Below are positions 1 to 6,401 of a stretch of 64,000 bases of DNA, piece by piece. The stretch is from Rhynchopus euleeides (taxonomy: Eukaryota; Euglenozoa; Diplonemea; Diplonemida; Diplonemidae). The position numbers and the translations under genes are program-made. The stretch is taken from NCBI GenBank assembly GCA_963210315.1, contig OY723259.1:992001-1056000 (forward strand), read 5' to 3'. Numbering within the stretch: the first letter of the stretch is position 1; each line of letters starts with the position of its first letter. Below the pieces are notes generated by a model that was not told the DNA's origin, ran no database searches, and saw nothing but the letters and a program-made list of their open reading frames with translations.

Positions 1-383
1 TCCCAGCAGCGCCGAGTGGAGGCACATGGTGCGCATGAAGATGGGAGGGGATATGCTGTGCTATGCAAAGGGAAAGGGATCGGGAAGGAAGGGTTTCATG
101 GCTATAAACGTGAGTGGGGAAGAGACCCCGCCGACCTTCCTCCCATCACATCACATCAGGGCTGCCTCCACAAACATGGCGGCAGCAAAGGGGGTGTGGC
201 AGTGCACACAACGCCCTGCCCACAGCGTCACTCCTGGAGTGTGGCTAGTACTAAATGTGACTCACAGCAATGATGCCAACAACGCGACTGACGCGTCGCC
301 ATTCGTGTTGCTGGGGAATTGCCATGCACTCCGTCACACCGGCAGCCATATCCAATATACACACTGTGACCCGGGCGTTGTGC

Positions 384-415
384 GAGAAGAAGAAAAGAAG
401 AAAAGAAGAAGAGGG
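384..415 (-). promoter_or_regulatory. Polypyrimidine tract on the transcribed-sense (minus) strand
   Basis: There are 32 uninterrupted purines on the plus strand, hence C/T on the minus strand, built of GAA/GAAAA steps. Reading along the minus strand, the first AG after the tract is at 365-364, about 19 nt on. In kinetoplastids such a tract plus the next AG directs trans-splicing and the poly(A) site of the upstream gene. It lies about 900 nt upstream of the next gene B start, so it may mainly set the 3' end of the gene A mRNA, or mark an unseen transcript. It is present in every unit (for example 6826-6857). Confidence 0.45.
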
Positions 416-437
416 TGTAGGGGTAGGGGTAGGGGGG
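413..437 (+). other. G-quadruplex-type motif, plus (template) strand
   Basis: Four G-runs of 3, 4, 4 and 6 are separated by loops of 4, 2 and 2 nt, directly next to the purine tract. The genes are on the minus strand, so the G-rich strand is the template. It resembles a short telomere-like GGGGTA repeat but has only three repeats and is internal to every unit. Confidence 0.5.
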
Positions 438-655
438 AAGGAATATGATCACATCATCACGAGACATGCGGGCCTTCTTGCAAAGATACCCACATCTCCC
501 GAAAAGTGTGAAGGGAAGGAGACACCGACGGCGCCCAGCTGTGGCTGTTGTGTGCATTCTATCTGTTCTGCTGAGCCTGAGCCTGGCGCACAGCACCACA
601 GCGCCCAGTCAAGCAGACAAACAGACGTACCCACAATATGCGAGCAAGGCAAAAC

Positions 656-680
656 AAAGCAAAGCAAAGCAAAGCAAAGC
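656..680 (+). repeat. AAAGC pentanucleotide microsatellite, length-variable between units
   Basis: Five perfect AAAGC copies are flanked by degenerate AAAAC and AAACG. Units 1, 2, 4, 5, 6 and 7 have five copies; units 3 (13540-13554), 8 (45739-45753), 9 (52171-52185) and 10 (58603-58617) have three. This 10-base difference explains the 6442 versus 6432 unit lengths. Confidence 0.95.
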
Positions 681-1379
681 AAACGCCACCGGTATCGGTA
701 TTGAGCTTTTTGGAATTGGGATCGGCATCAGCCAAAAAAATCGTCACATCACAGTTCGTTAAACTGTACACAACGAGCCGGCAGTGGTGCCCAAAGTGCA
801 CCACGCCCACGTCGCAACCACAAGGGCCAGCGCAGCAGCCCAGAAGTCACTCTGGCATATTGCGCATACCCCTGCCCCCTGCCCCCACCACTCTGCGCAC
901 CCGCCTCCCAGAGATGGGGCGGTGGGGGGGGTGGGCTATCATGCGATCTGGATTTTGAGATCTCACATTTTTTTTTCTTTGGGTTCTGTGGAGTTGCATT
1001 TGATGATGTATCTGCAACAGGGAAACAACGAAATGGGGGAAGGAAAAAAAGGCGAGCAACAGGGTATCTGTTGCGCACACCACGTGCCCCCTCCCCCTGT
1101 CTTTCCGGGTGGGTGATGCAGAAGCTGCAGCACCGCGTGGTTTGTGCACCCCCTGACGCCCCCCCTTTCCCATCCCCCCAAAAGAAAGAAAGGGAAGAAA
1201 GACAAGGTGCAAAATTAAAAAGGATGCACACTGGGTTGGGGGAAGAGGGAATCATTTGATATTTTTTGCGCTTCGGGCATGAAAGAAGCGGGGTACATCT
1301 GGTATGGGTACAGTAGCCCATGCAGACATCCAGAAATGTGCTGGATCATGTTGGATCATCGCCACCCCGCTCCCTTTCC

Positions 1380-3308
1380 TCACGCGGTGCTGGCGTCGGC
1401 GTCGGCGACGGTGGCGCACACGTACGACGCAGCAAAACCCTCAGCGTTCACAGACCCGTCGCTGGTGAAGCGCACCACGGCAGGCCCCGACACACGCAGC
1501 GCCTCGACCGAACTGCGGCGCCCCGACTCGTGGAAGGTGCGCACCCACTTGTTGCCCCCGTCCGCCGGGGCCGTGTAGACCGAGACATAGTCGTAGTTGG
1601 CCTCGGTGTCGAACATGTCCCACGTCAGCACGAGCGACTGCCCTGCGGGGCACCCCTCGAGGCGCCAGCACTGGGCGTCGTTGTCCGCGTACGTCTGGTT
1701 CGCCCCGGGGTGCTCCAGGAAGGCGGCACCGTCGGCGCCCGCCAGCGGGGCTGCCTGCATCGCCCCGCCCTTGCACGCGCGCGGGTACTCCGGCAGGGGC
1801 AGCGGGATCGCCGCACGCCGGAACAGCTCGTTCACAATCTTCGTCTGCAGGTGCCCGTAGCGCGACGCCGCCGCGCTGGCCCACCGCCACGAGCTCGGCA
1901 CGGCCTCCCCCTCGGCCCACTCGCCCGACATGCGCCACGCGTAGTACGGGCGCGGCTGCGCCTCCGGGGTCGGGGTCCACAGGAAGTCGGGGTGGCGGTT
2001 GTTGTACCACTCCCCGCCCACAATCTCACCCGCCTCGTCCAGCTCCAGGTCGTAGTAGTACTGCACTGTCGTCACGGAGTCGCTCTCCTTGCTGTTCTCC
2101 TCCGCCTGCGTCGGCTCCGTCTCCACGAGGTACTCCATCTCCATCCGCACCCCCACAATGTGCGTCGTCCGGCCGCTGCGGTACGCCGCAAACTTGTCCT
2201 CCGTGTGGTTCGCCAGCGGGATCATCGCCTCCTGCGGGGTCGCCGCCCGCCTGGACGTCTTCACGTTGAAGTACACCAGCTTGTACGAGTGCACGGGCTG
2301 GTTCCACACCTCGTAGTCGAACGTGGCGTCAATGATCAGGCTCCTGTGGCTCACACCCAGCTGGTTTGCCACCGCGATGTGCAGCGTCCCCGGGTTCGTG
2401 TCGAAGCATTCCTGGTCCTTCACACGCCCGTTCGCCGCGTCCTTCTCCACGTCTGCCTCCTTCTTGTTGCACCGCCCCCCGATGAACCGGGTCGGGAACT
2501 GCACGTTCGCCCACAGCATCGTCCCGAGCGCCTTCACGTCTGCCGGGTACATGACCACCTCCTCCCCGCGCGCCCCCGCCACGCTGATGGTGCGCACCGG
2601 GCGCGGCAGCATGTACGCGGCGGGTGCCCACCCGTGGCACAGCCCCATCCACGTCTCCACCGACCCGTTGTTGCGGTCCGCGTACACCTTCCCGCTGTTC
2701 CACGCGTGCCGGGTCAGGTACCCGTTCGTGTCCCCGACAATCAGGTCGTACTTCTCCGACGGCGACAGGTCGCTCGCCTTCTCCGTCGTGTTGTACGTCG
2801 CGACGGGGTGCTCCTGCGAGTACTCGTAGAAGTCGGACCACTTCCGCGGGCGCGTCGCCGCCAGCCCCTTGTCCCCGTAGCGCCACCCCGTCGACCCCCG
2901 GTACAGCGGCCAGTACGTGTCCGACCACGACTGCGTCGGCAGCGTGTACTCGCGCGGCACCTCCGCGTCCAGCCTCCACAGGTTCGTGATCACCGACGCC
3001 CCGCCGTCCACGAGGGCCGCCGCCTGCTCCTGAGATGCGCTGGCCGCCTGCGCCTGCCGCAAAACGCTGCTCGCACGCAGCAGCTTCTCGCGCTGCTGCG
3101 CCTTCAGGGACACGTACTCCCCGGACTTCACCTGCTCGGGAGTGAAGGGGGACGTGGCACGGTGCGCCCCACGCCTGCGCACGGGCATCTCACCCATCAC
3201 CTCCTGCGGGTGGTCCTGCAGCCGCTGCATGTAGTCGCTGATCTCCTGCTGCACTGTTGCCGCCGCGGGCACAGCCGCCCACATCAGCACTGCTGCGAGT
3301 GTGCGCAT
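1380..3308 (-). CDS. Gene A, copy 1: secreted GP42/TGase_elicitor-type transglutaminase with C-terminal CUB domain (642 aa)
   Basis: Residues 1-17 form a signal peptide (cut probably after AAA-17). Residues 18-100 are an Ala/Gln-rich region with a basic VRRR patch (43-46), a possible propeptide. Residues about 105-445 match the TGase_elicitor family of Phytophthora GP42 and marine Vibrio: GLCHGWAPA with candidate nucleophile Cys224, NPGTLH with His310, IIDATFDYE with Asp327, and VWNQPVHSYK at 334-343, resembling the Pep-13 elicitor core. These enzymes crosslink Gln to Lys side chains. Residues 512-632 are a CUB domain: Cys512, 547, 553 and 631, the FDTEANYDYVSVY block, and candidate calcium ligands Glu569, Asp573 and Asp617. 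N-glycosylation sequons lie at Asn173, 214, 367 and 537. The open frame extends five codons upstream to a GTG, but the ATG at 3308 starts the signal peptide and follows a splice-acceptor-like CAG at 3343-3342. The family call is firm; the triad is inferred by motif. Confidence 0.86.
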   Translation of the reverse strand: MRTLAAVLMWAAVPAAATVQQEISDYMQRLQDHPQEVMGEMPVRRRGAHRATSPFTPEQVKSGEYVSLKAQQREKLLRASSVLRQAQAASASQEQAAALVDGGASVITNLWRLDAEVPREYTLPTQSWSDTYWPLYRGSTGWRYGDKGLAATRPRKWSDFYEYSQEHPVATYNTTEKASDLSPSEKYDLIVGDTNGYLTRHAWNSGKVYADRNNGSVETWMGLCHGWAPAAYMLPRPVRTISVAGARGEEVVMYPADVKALGTMLWANVQFPTRFIGGRCNKKEADVEKDAANGRVKDQECFDTNPGTLHIAVANQLGVSHRSLIIDATFDYEVWNQPVHSYKLVYFNVKTSRRAATPQEAMIPLANHTEDKFAAYRSGRTTHIVGVRMEMEYLVETEPTQAEENSKESDSVTTVQYYYDLELDEAGEIVGGEWYNNRHPDFLWTPTPEAQPRPYYAWRMSGEWAEGEAVPSSWRWASAAASRYGHLQTKIVNELFRRAAIPLPLPEYPRACKGGAMQAAPLAGADGAAFLEHPGANQTYADNDAQCWRLEGCPAGQSLVLTWDMFDTEANYDYVSVYTAPADGGNKWVRTFHESGRRSSVEALRVSGPAVVRFTSDGSVNAEGFAASYVCATVADADASTA

Positions 3309-3341
3309 CTTGCCGTCACTCACAATATGGTATTAGTGAAT

Positions 3342-3457
3342 CTGCGTGTGCACAGGGTGGTGGTTGTGGTTATGGTGGTGGTGGTGGTGGCGGCGAGGGC
3401 AGGCAGAGTTCAGACAACAAGTGCAACGGAGGAGGGGAGGGGAGGGGGGTGTGGCGA
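3342..3457 (-). promoter_or_regulatory. Probable trans-splice acceptor of gene A with 114-nt AG-free zone
   Basis: On the minus strand there is no AG between 3457 and 3344. The zone starts with a 22-nt C/T tract (plus-strand purines 3428-3449) and ends in GCAG at 3345-3342, followed by ATTCACTAA and the gene A ATG 33 nt later. A long AG-free, pyrimidine-rich run ending in CAG just before an intronless gene is the classic form of a spliced-leader acceptor. The same arrangement occurs 34 bases upstream of every gene A ATG (9784, 16216, 22657, 29099, 35539, 41983, 48415, 54847, 61279). Confidence 0.65.
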
Positions 3458-3487
3458 CTGGCGACTGGTGTTGACTGGTGTGACTGG
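3456..3487 (+). repeat. Four GACTGG hexamers in 32 bases
   Basis: Copies are at 3456-3461, 3463-3468, 3473-3478 and 3482-3487 (CCAGTC on the minus strand). They sit immediately upstream, in transcription terms, of the AG-free zone of gene A and are the last AG-containing motifs before the acceptor. Confidence 0.8.
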
Positions 3488-3518
3488 CACACATCACGAG
3501 CGTGCGGTGCGCGGGCTT

Positions 3519-3551
3519 GGCGGTGGCGGTGGCGGTGGCGGTGGCAGTGGC
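3519..3551 (+). repeat. GGTGGC hexanucleotide repeat
   Basis: Four near-perfect GGTGGC steps plus a variant CAGTGGC. No length change was noticed between units, unlike the nearby GTG run at about 3374-3390. Confidence 0.9.
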
Positions 3552-3639
3552 GCTCCTGACCTGACCTGACCCACCCCAACCACTTCTGTTCGGCGCACGA
3601 AAAAAGATGGTGGATGCGGTGAAAAACCCCTGCTGTCTG

Positions 3640-3673
3640 TTCAGAACCAGACTTTATTCTTCTGTCTCTGAAC
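3640..3673 (-). promoter_or_regulatory. AATAAA poly(A)-type signal in a hairpin loop
   Basis: On the minus strand AATAAA lies at 3659-3654. The flanks pair: 3640-3646 with 3667-3673 (7 bp) and 3651-3653 with 3664-3666 (3 bp), with a 4-nt bulge, leaving the hexamer in a 10-nt loop. T-runs follow on the minus strand between 3620 and 3600. It lies 1.34 kb past the gene B stop and 0.35 kb before the gene A ATG, so it could end the gene B mRNA. Kinetoplastids do not need AAUAAA, so the role is uncertain. Confidence 0.4.
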
Positions 3674-3714
3674 GATGAAAGGCTGTGGCACAGCAAAGGG
3701 GAAAACAAGCTTCT

Positions 3715-3749
3715 GGGGCAGGAGGCGGCAACCGCTGCTCTCCTGCCCC
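3715..3749. other. Nested stem-loop, 10-bp perfect outer stem
   Basis: GGGGCAGGAG at 3715-3724 is the exact reverse complement of 3740-3749. Inside, GCGG (3725-3728) pairs with CCGC (3732-3735) around a CAA triloop. It can form in RNA from either strand. Confidence 0.75.
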
Positions 3750-3809
3750 GCCCTTCTCGGGGGTTTCGTTCAACCACAATCATGCACCGTCGCCCGCATA
3801 TCCGATCAG

Positions 3810-3856
3810 CCGCGCCCAGGAGCTGGGGCGCGGGGAGCATGCACCGCAATGCATGC
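3810..3856. other. Two adjacent hairpins
   Basis: An 8-bp perfect GC stem (3810-3817 with 3826-3833, 8-nt loop) is followed after three bases by a 7-bp stem GCATGCA/TGCATGC (3837-3843 with 3850-3856, 6-nt loop). With the hairpins at 3715-3749 and 3640-3673 they form a structured block of about 220 bases in the B-to-A spacer. Confidence 0.65.
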
Positions 3857-4656
3857 AGCTGAAGGGGAAACGCGGCTGTGGTGCAGCCAGGCGGAGGCAT
3901 TCAGAAAAAGGGCACAGACACACACGCACACGCAACAAAACACAACACAAGACAACACACACCGCAAAGAAAGCAAAGCCGGGCAAACAAAACCCACTGC
4001 TGTGGGGGGTTGTCTTTGCTGCCCAAAGCGCTGATCCGACTCCGCTATCTTTTCTGTGTGTGCGCGTCTGTGCGTGTATGGGTGTCCATACGTGTGCTGC
4101 CGACAGTATTGTTTCTCTACCGTGACCCGAGACAGGCTATAGCGTTGCTGTTGTGGTATAAAAGAACACGGCGGGCCAAGACACACCGGAGGGAGGCACC
4201 GGCACCGACAGCGCGGTGTCCCCCGCGCATGTGGCAACACCGTGGTATGTACTGCAAACCTATAACGTGCCATGTTTGGGCCCTGGCTTCTGTGCCGGCA
4301 TTCGGTTATCCCTCTCTCTTTCTGATTTTGTTTCTGGTTCTGGGTACACATATACAGTCACATTTTCGAGCGTGTTTTGACTGTTTCATTTTTGGTGGGT
4401 GGGGTGGGGCGAGCAGCAAAAGACACCGTGTACTGGGTCGGGCGAACCTCGCAGCACCTGAGTCCAACAGATACTCTGCCAGAACCAGGCAGCTGGTGGC
4501 TGCTGTCCCGGGCTTCCTTCCGCCCCACCCTTCTTCACTCTGCACTCCCAAAGAGGGAGAACACAGAGATAGAGACAGAGAGGGTGGGGGGGCGGAGAAG
4601 AGACCGCACACAGCCCCTGCGCTGCTTGGGATGATGCTACTGAAACTGGAAGTAGT

Positions 4657-4687
4657 AGAAGAAGAAGAAAGAAGAAGAAGAAGAAGA
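4657..4687 (-). promoter_or_regulatory. 31-nt polypyrimidine tract on the minus strand, downstream of gene B
   Basis: Plus-strand GAA repeats without a pyrimidine give a 31-nt C/T tract on the minus strand. The next AG on that strand is a CAG at 4648-4646, 9 nt on. It begins about 310 nt past the gene B stop, a plausible place for a tract that sets the gene B poly(A) site. As an acceptor it would give gene A a 1.3-kb leader or serve an unrecognised transcript. Confidence 0.45.
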
Positions 4688-4995
4688 CCAACTAGAATTA
4701 GAACTAGAAACGGGGCGGATAAGCAACCGCGACAGCGGCAAAGGGCAGAACCGCACACGACCAAGCCATGCTGTGCATGCGACTGGAGGGGGTGGAAGAG
4801 CGTGGCCACACAGGGTTAGCGCTGGCTGCGGCACACGCATTCACACCACACCGCCATCCAGTGGGATGGGGAGCGAGGGATAGGGGGGAAAGGGGGCACC
4901 GCTGCTGGCTGGCAGCAGCCTGGGGTACCCGAAATGAGAGAGGCGCAGAGATGGGCGAACCACCAGCACGGAAAAGACAGCACCCACACTCACAC

Positions 4996-5898
4996 TCAGA
5001 CGTGGATGTCATTCTCCTTTGCCTCGTACGGCTCGTTCGTGTTGCCGTGGCCCTCGCCCGCGCCAGCCTTGCGCAGGCACACGGCCCACACCAGCCCCCC
5101 CACAAGCAGAGCCGCGAGGGAGATGCACCCAATCACAATGGAGGCAATGGCGCCGCCCGACAGGTCGTCGTCCGCAACAGACCGGGGCACCGCAGTGGCC
5201 GGCACGGCGCACACCAACAGGTCCTTGCCGGCGACGGTGCGGCGCGACACGGAGTAGCCCACCTCACACTCCAGCGCCACGCAGCGGCCGTCGTATGCCA
5301 CGACCGTGCTGACCGCGTGGGGATCGCACACCGCCAGCCCGGATGCCGTCTGCGACGCGCGCACCTTCACCACCACATCGTCTGTGGAAAACACCTTCGT
5401 GAAGGCAGACATCGCCACCACAGACTCACGCAGGGCAGCCGTCACGTTGGCCACCGACGCGGCCAGGTCCGCTGTCGGAGACTCCACCTGCACGATGAGC
5501 GTCACAGACCCGCACACGCCCAGCACCGAGGGGTTGGCAGTCCGCGCGGCAGCGACACGCTGCTTTGCGTCGGCAACGAGCGCGTCCACCCGCGCACGCT
5601 CGCACGCCACGTCTGGCAGCTCCACGACAAGGTTGACGGGCGCGGTTGCGCGTGTGACCGCCCCTGACGGCCCCACCTGGCACAGGTCGCCGCTGTGCGT
5701 CGAGCACATGCACACCTTAGACGACGGCGAGCATGCCGCCCCCGCATCGCCCGCCCAGCGGCAGTCCGCATCCTCCGTGCAGTACTCCACAGACACCGGC
5801 GCATCCACGGGGGCCGCGCTCAGCTCGTCCGCCGCACGCGCCAGAGAGAGGCAGCACGCGGCAGCAACAGCGAGCAGGGGGAGCTGTGCCGAGGGCAT
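4996..5898 (-). CDS. Gene B, copy 1: type I membrane protein with EGF-like module (300 aa), function unknown
   Basis: Not recognised as a named family. Residues 1-22 are a signal peptide (hydrophobic core LLAVAAACCLSLA, likely cut after ARA-22). Residues 40-73 hold six cysteines spaced C-x5-C-x9-C-x6-C-x-C-x7-C (Cys40, 46, 56, 63, 65, 73), an EGF-like pattern. Residues 86-230 form a mixed ectodomain with six further cysteines (99, 129, 191, 206, 211, 230) and a sequon at Asn151. Residues about 248-274 are a single membrane span, followed by RK and a 25-residue polar tail ending NDIHV. The frame stays open 46 codons upstream to a TTG, with an ATG at 5952, but that ATG lies upstream of the predicted acceptor CAG (5949-5947) and would be removed. 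The ATG at 5898 begins the signal peptide. Gene A follows 1687 bases downstream on the same strand. Confidence 0.72.
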   Translation of the reverse strand: MPSAQLPLLAVAAACCLSLARAADELSAAPVDAPVSVEYCTEDADCRWAGDAGAACSPSSKVCMCSTHSGDLCQVGPSGAVTRATAPVNLVVELPDVACERARVDALVADAKQRVAAARTANPSVLGVCGSVTLIVQVESPTADLAASVANVTAALRESVVAMSAFTKVFSTDDVVVKVRASQTASGLAVCDPHAVSTVVAYDGRCVALECEVGYSVSRRTVAGKDLLVCAVPATAVPRSVADDDLSGGAIASIVIGCISLAALLVGGLVWAVCLRKAGAGEGHGNTNEPYEAKENDIHV

Positions 5899-5946
5899 CG
5901 TGTGGGGGTGTGTTGTTTGCTGTGCTGGTTGCGGGGCAAACGTAAT

Positions 5947-6062
5947 CTGCATTGTGCGGTGTGGTGAGATGTGTGTGTGTGTGTGGAGTGTGCGTGTTTG
6001 TGTACAATGTGCGTGGAATGGTTCCGCACAGAACAAGCCGATATCAAAAGGGAATCGCGCCG
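5947..6062 (-). promoter_or_regulatory. Probable trans-splice acceptor of gene B with 114-nt AG-free zone
   Basis: On the minus strand there is no AG between 6062 and 5949; the zone ends in GCAG at 5950-5947, followed by ATTACG and the gene B ATG 48 nt on. The run is CA-rich rather than a pure pyrimidine tract, so it is less typical than that of gene A, but its length (114 nt) and the GCAG-ATT junction are the same. It lies 49 bases upstream of every gene B ATG. Confidence 0.55.
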
Positions 6063-6100
6063 CTTCTGTATATCACCCACTATCACAACCTTAACAACTC

Positions 6101-6126
6101 GGGGGGTGGGATGGGATGGGGTGGGG
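6101..6126 (+). other. Strong G-quadruplex-type motif upstream of gene B
   Basis: G-runs of 6, 3, 3, 4 and 4 are separated by 1-2 nt loops, all on the plus (template) strand about 200 bases upstream of the gene B ATG and just beyond the acceptor zone. The minus strand is the matching C-rich tract. Confidence 0.6.
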
Positions 6127-6389
6127 CGCCGTGTCGTCTTGCATGGGTTCTGATCATCGTTCCTCGCACTTGAAATTGAAAGCCAACTGGAAGCAGCATA
6201 CAGGTGTGTGCCGGGCCGGTGGGGCTGTGACCCCCCACACCCACATGCCACACAGCAGGATACAGCCGCAGAGGCTGCCGCGCCCAAGAGCAATTGCGTC
6301 CCGTTAACGCGGCAGCCCCGCAACGCCGTGTGGCGTCTGCGGTCTGGTTAATCCCATCTGGTCCGGCATGGGGGGGAAGGGGGGTTCCC

Positions 6390-6401
6390 GTGCACGTGCA
6401 C
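6390..6401. other. 12-bp perfect palindrome GTGCACGTGCAC
   Basis: Self-complementary sequence with a central CACGTG in the A-to-B spacer, next to two long G-runs. It is present in every unit; no function is evident. Confidence 0.6.

Larger units (their letters stand above)
1..1379. other. Spacer downstream of gene A1 (partial, belongs to the A-to-B spacer)
   Basis: No credible gene. Contents, left to right: a 32-nt uninterrupted purine run (384-415), a four-run G tract (413-437), the variable AAAGC repeat (656-680), a T run (968-976), further purine tracts (about 1020-1060 and 1177-1203) and a small inverted repeat ATCCAG/CTGGAT (1328-1333 and 1341-1346) 34 bases beyond the gene A stop. Open frames here are low-complexity Lys/Arg/Gly or Cys/Pro/Ser strings and are not gene-like. 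Confidence 0.85.
3309..4995. other. Spacer between gene B1 (upstream) and gene A1
   Basis: 1687 bases with no credible gene. From the B stop towards A it holds: a 31-nt purine run (4657-4687), TG/CT-rich low-complexity sequence, a G-rich patch (4391-4412), a CA-rich stretch (about 3914-3960), paired hairpins (3810-3856), a nested hairpin (3715-3749), a hairpin whose loop carries AATAAA on the minus strand (3640-3673), a GGTGGC hexamer repeat (3519-3551), four GACTGG hexamers (3456-3487) and an AG-free acceptor zone (3344-3457). Open frames on either strand are compositionally biased. Confidence 0.85.

Noticed and set aside
413..437. Telomere-like GGGGTA repeats
   Set aside because: Only three repeats, internal to every unit; better described as a G-run motif.
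3309..3323. GTG start five codons upstream of gene A
   Set aside because: GTG initiation is not expected in a nuclear eukaryotic gene; the in-frame ATG at 3308 begins a normal signal peptide.
1320..3569. 749-codon open frame on the plus strand across gene A
   Set aside because: It is the antisense shadow of gene A: Arg/Val/Leu/His/Pro-rich, no domain, and explained by the GC-rich third positions of gene A. It breaks in unit 6 where gene A is frameshifted.
4157..4164. TATAAAAG box on the plus strand
   Set aside because: No plausible plus-strand gene follows it, and it lies on the strand opposite to both genes; a chance match is likely.
3878..4819. 313-codon plus-strand open frame in the B-to-A spacer
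   Set aside because: Composed of Thr/His/Arg and Glu/Arg low-complexity translation of CA and GAA repeats; no protein features.
4768..6094. Plus-strand open frames of 299 and 262 codons across gene B
   Set aside because: Antisense shadows of gene B with biased composition and no recognisable domain; gene B has a signal peptide and membrane span in the expected order.
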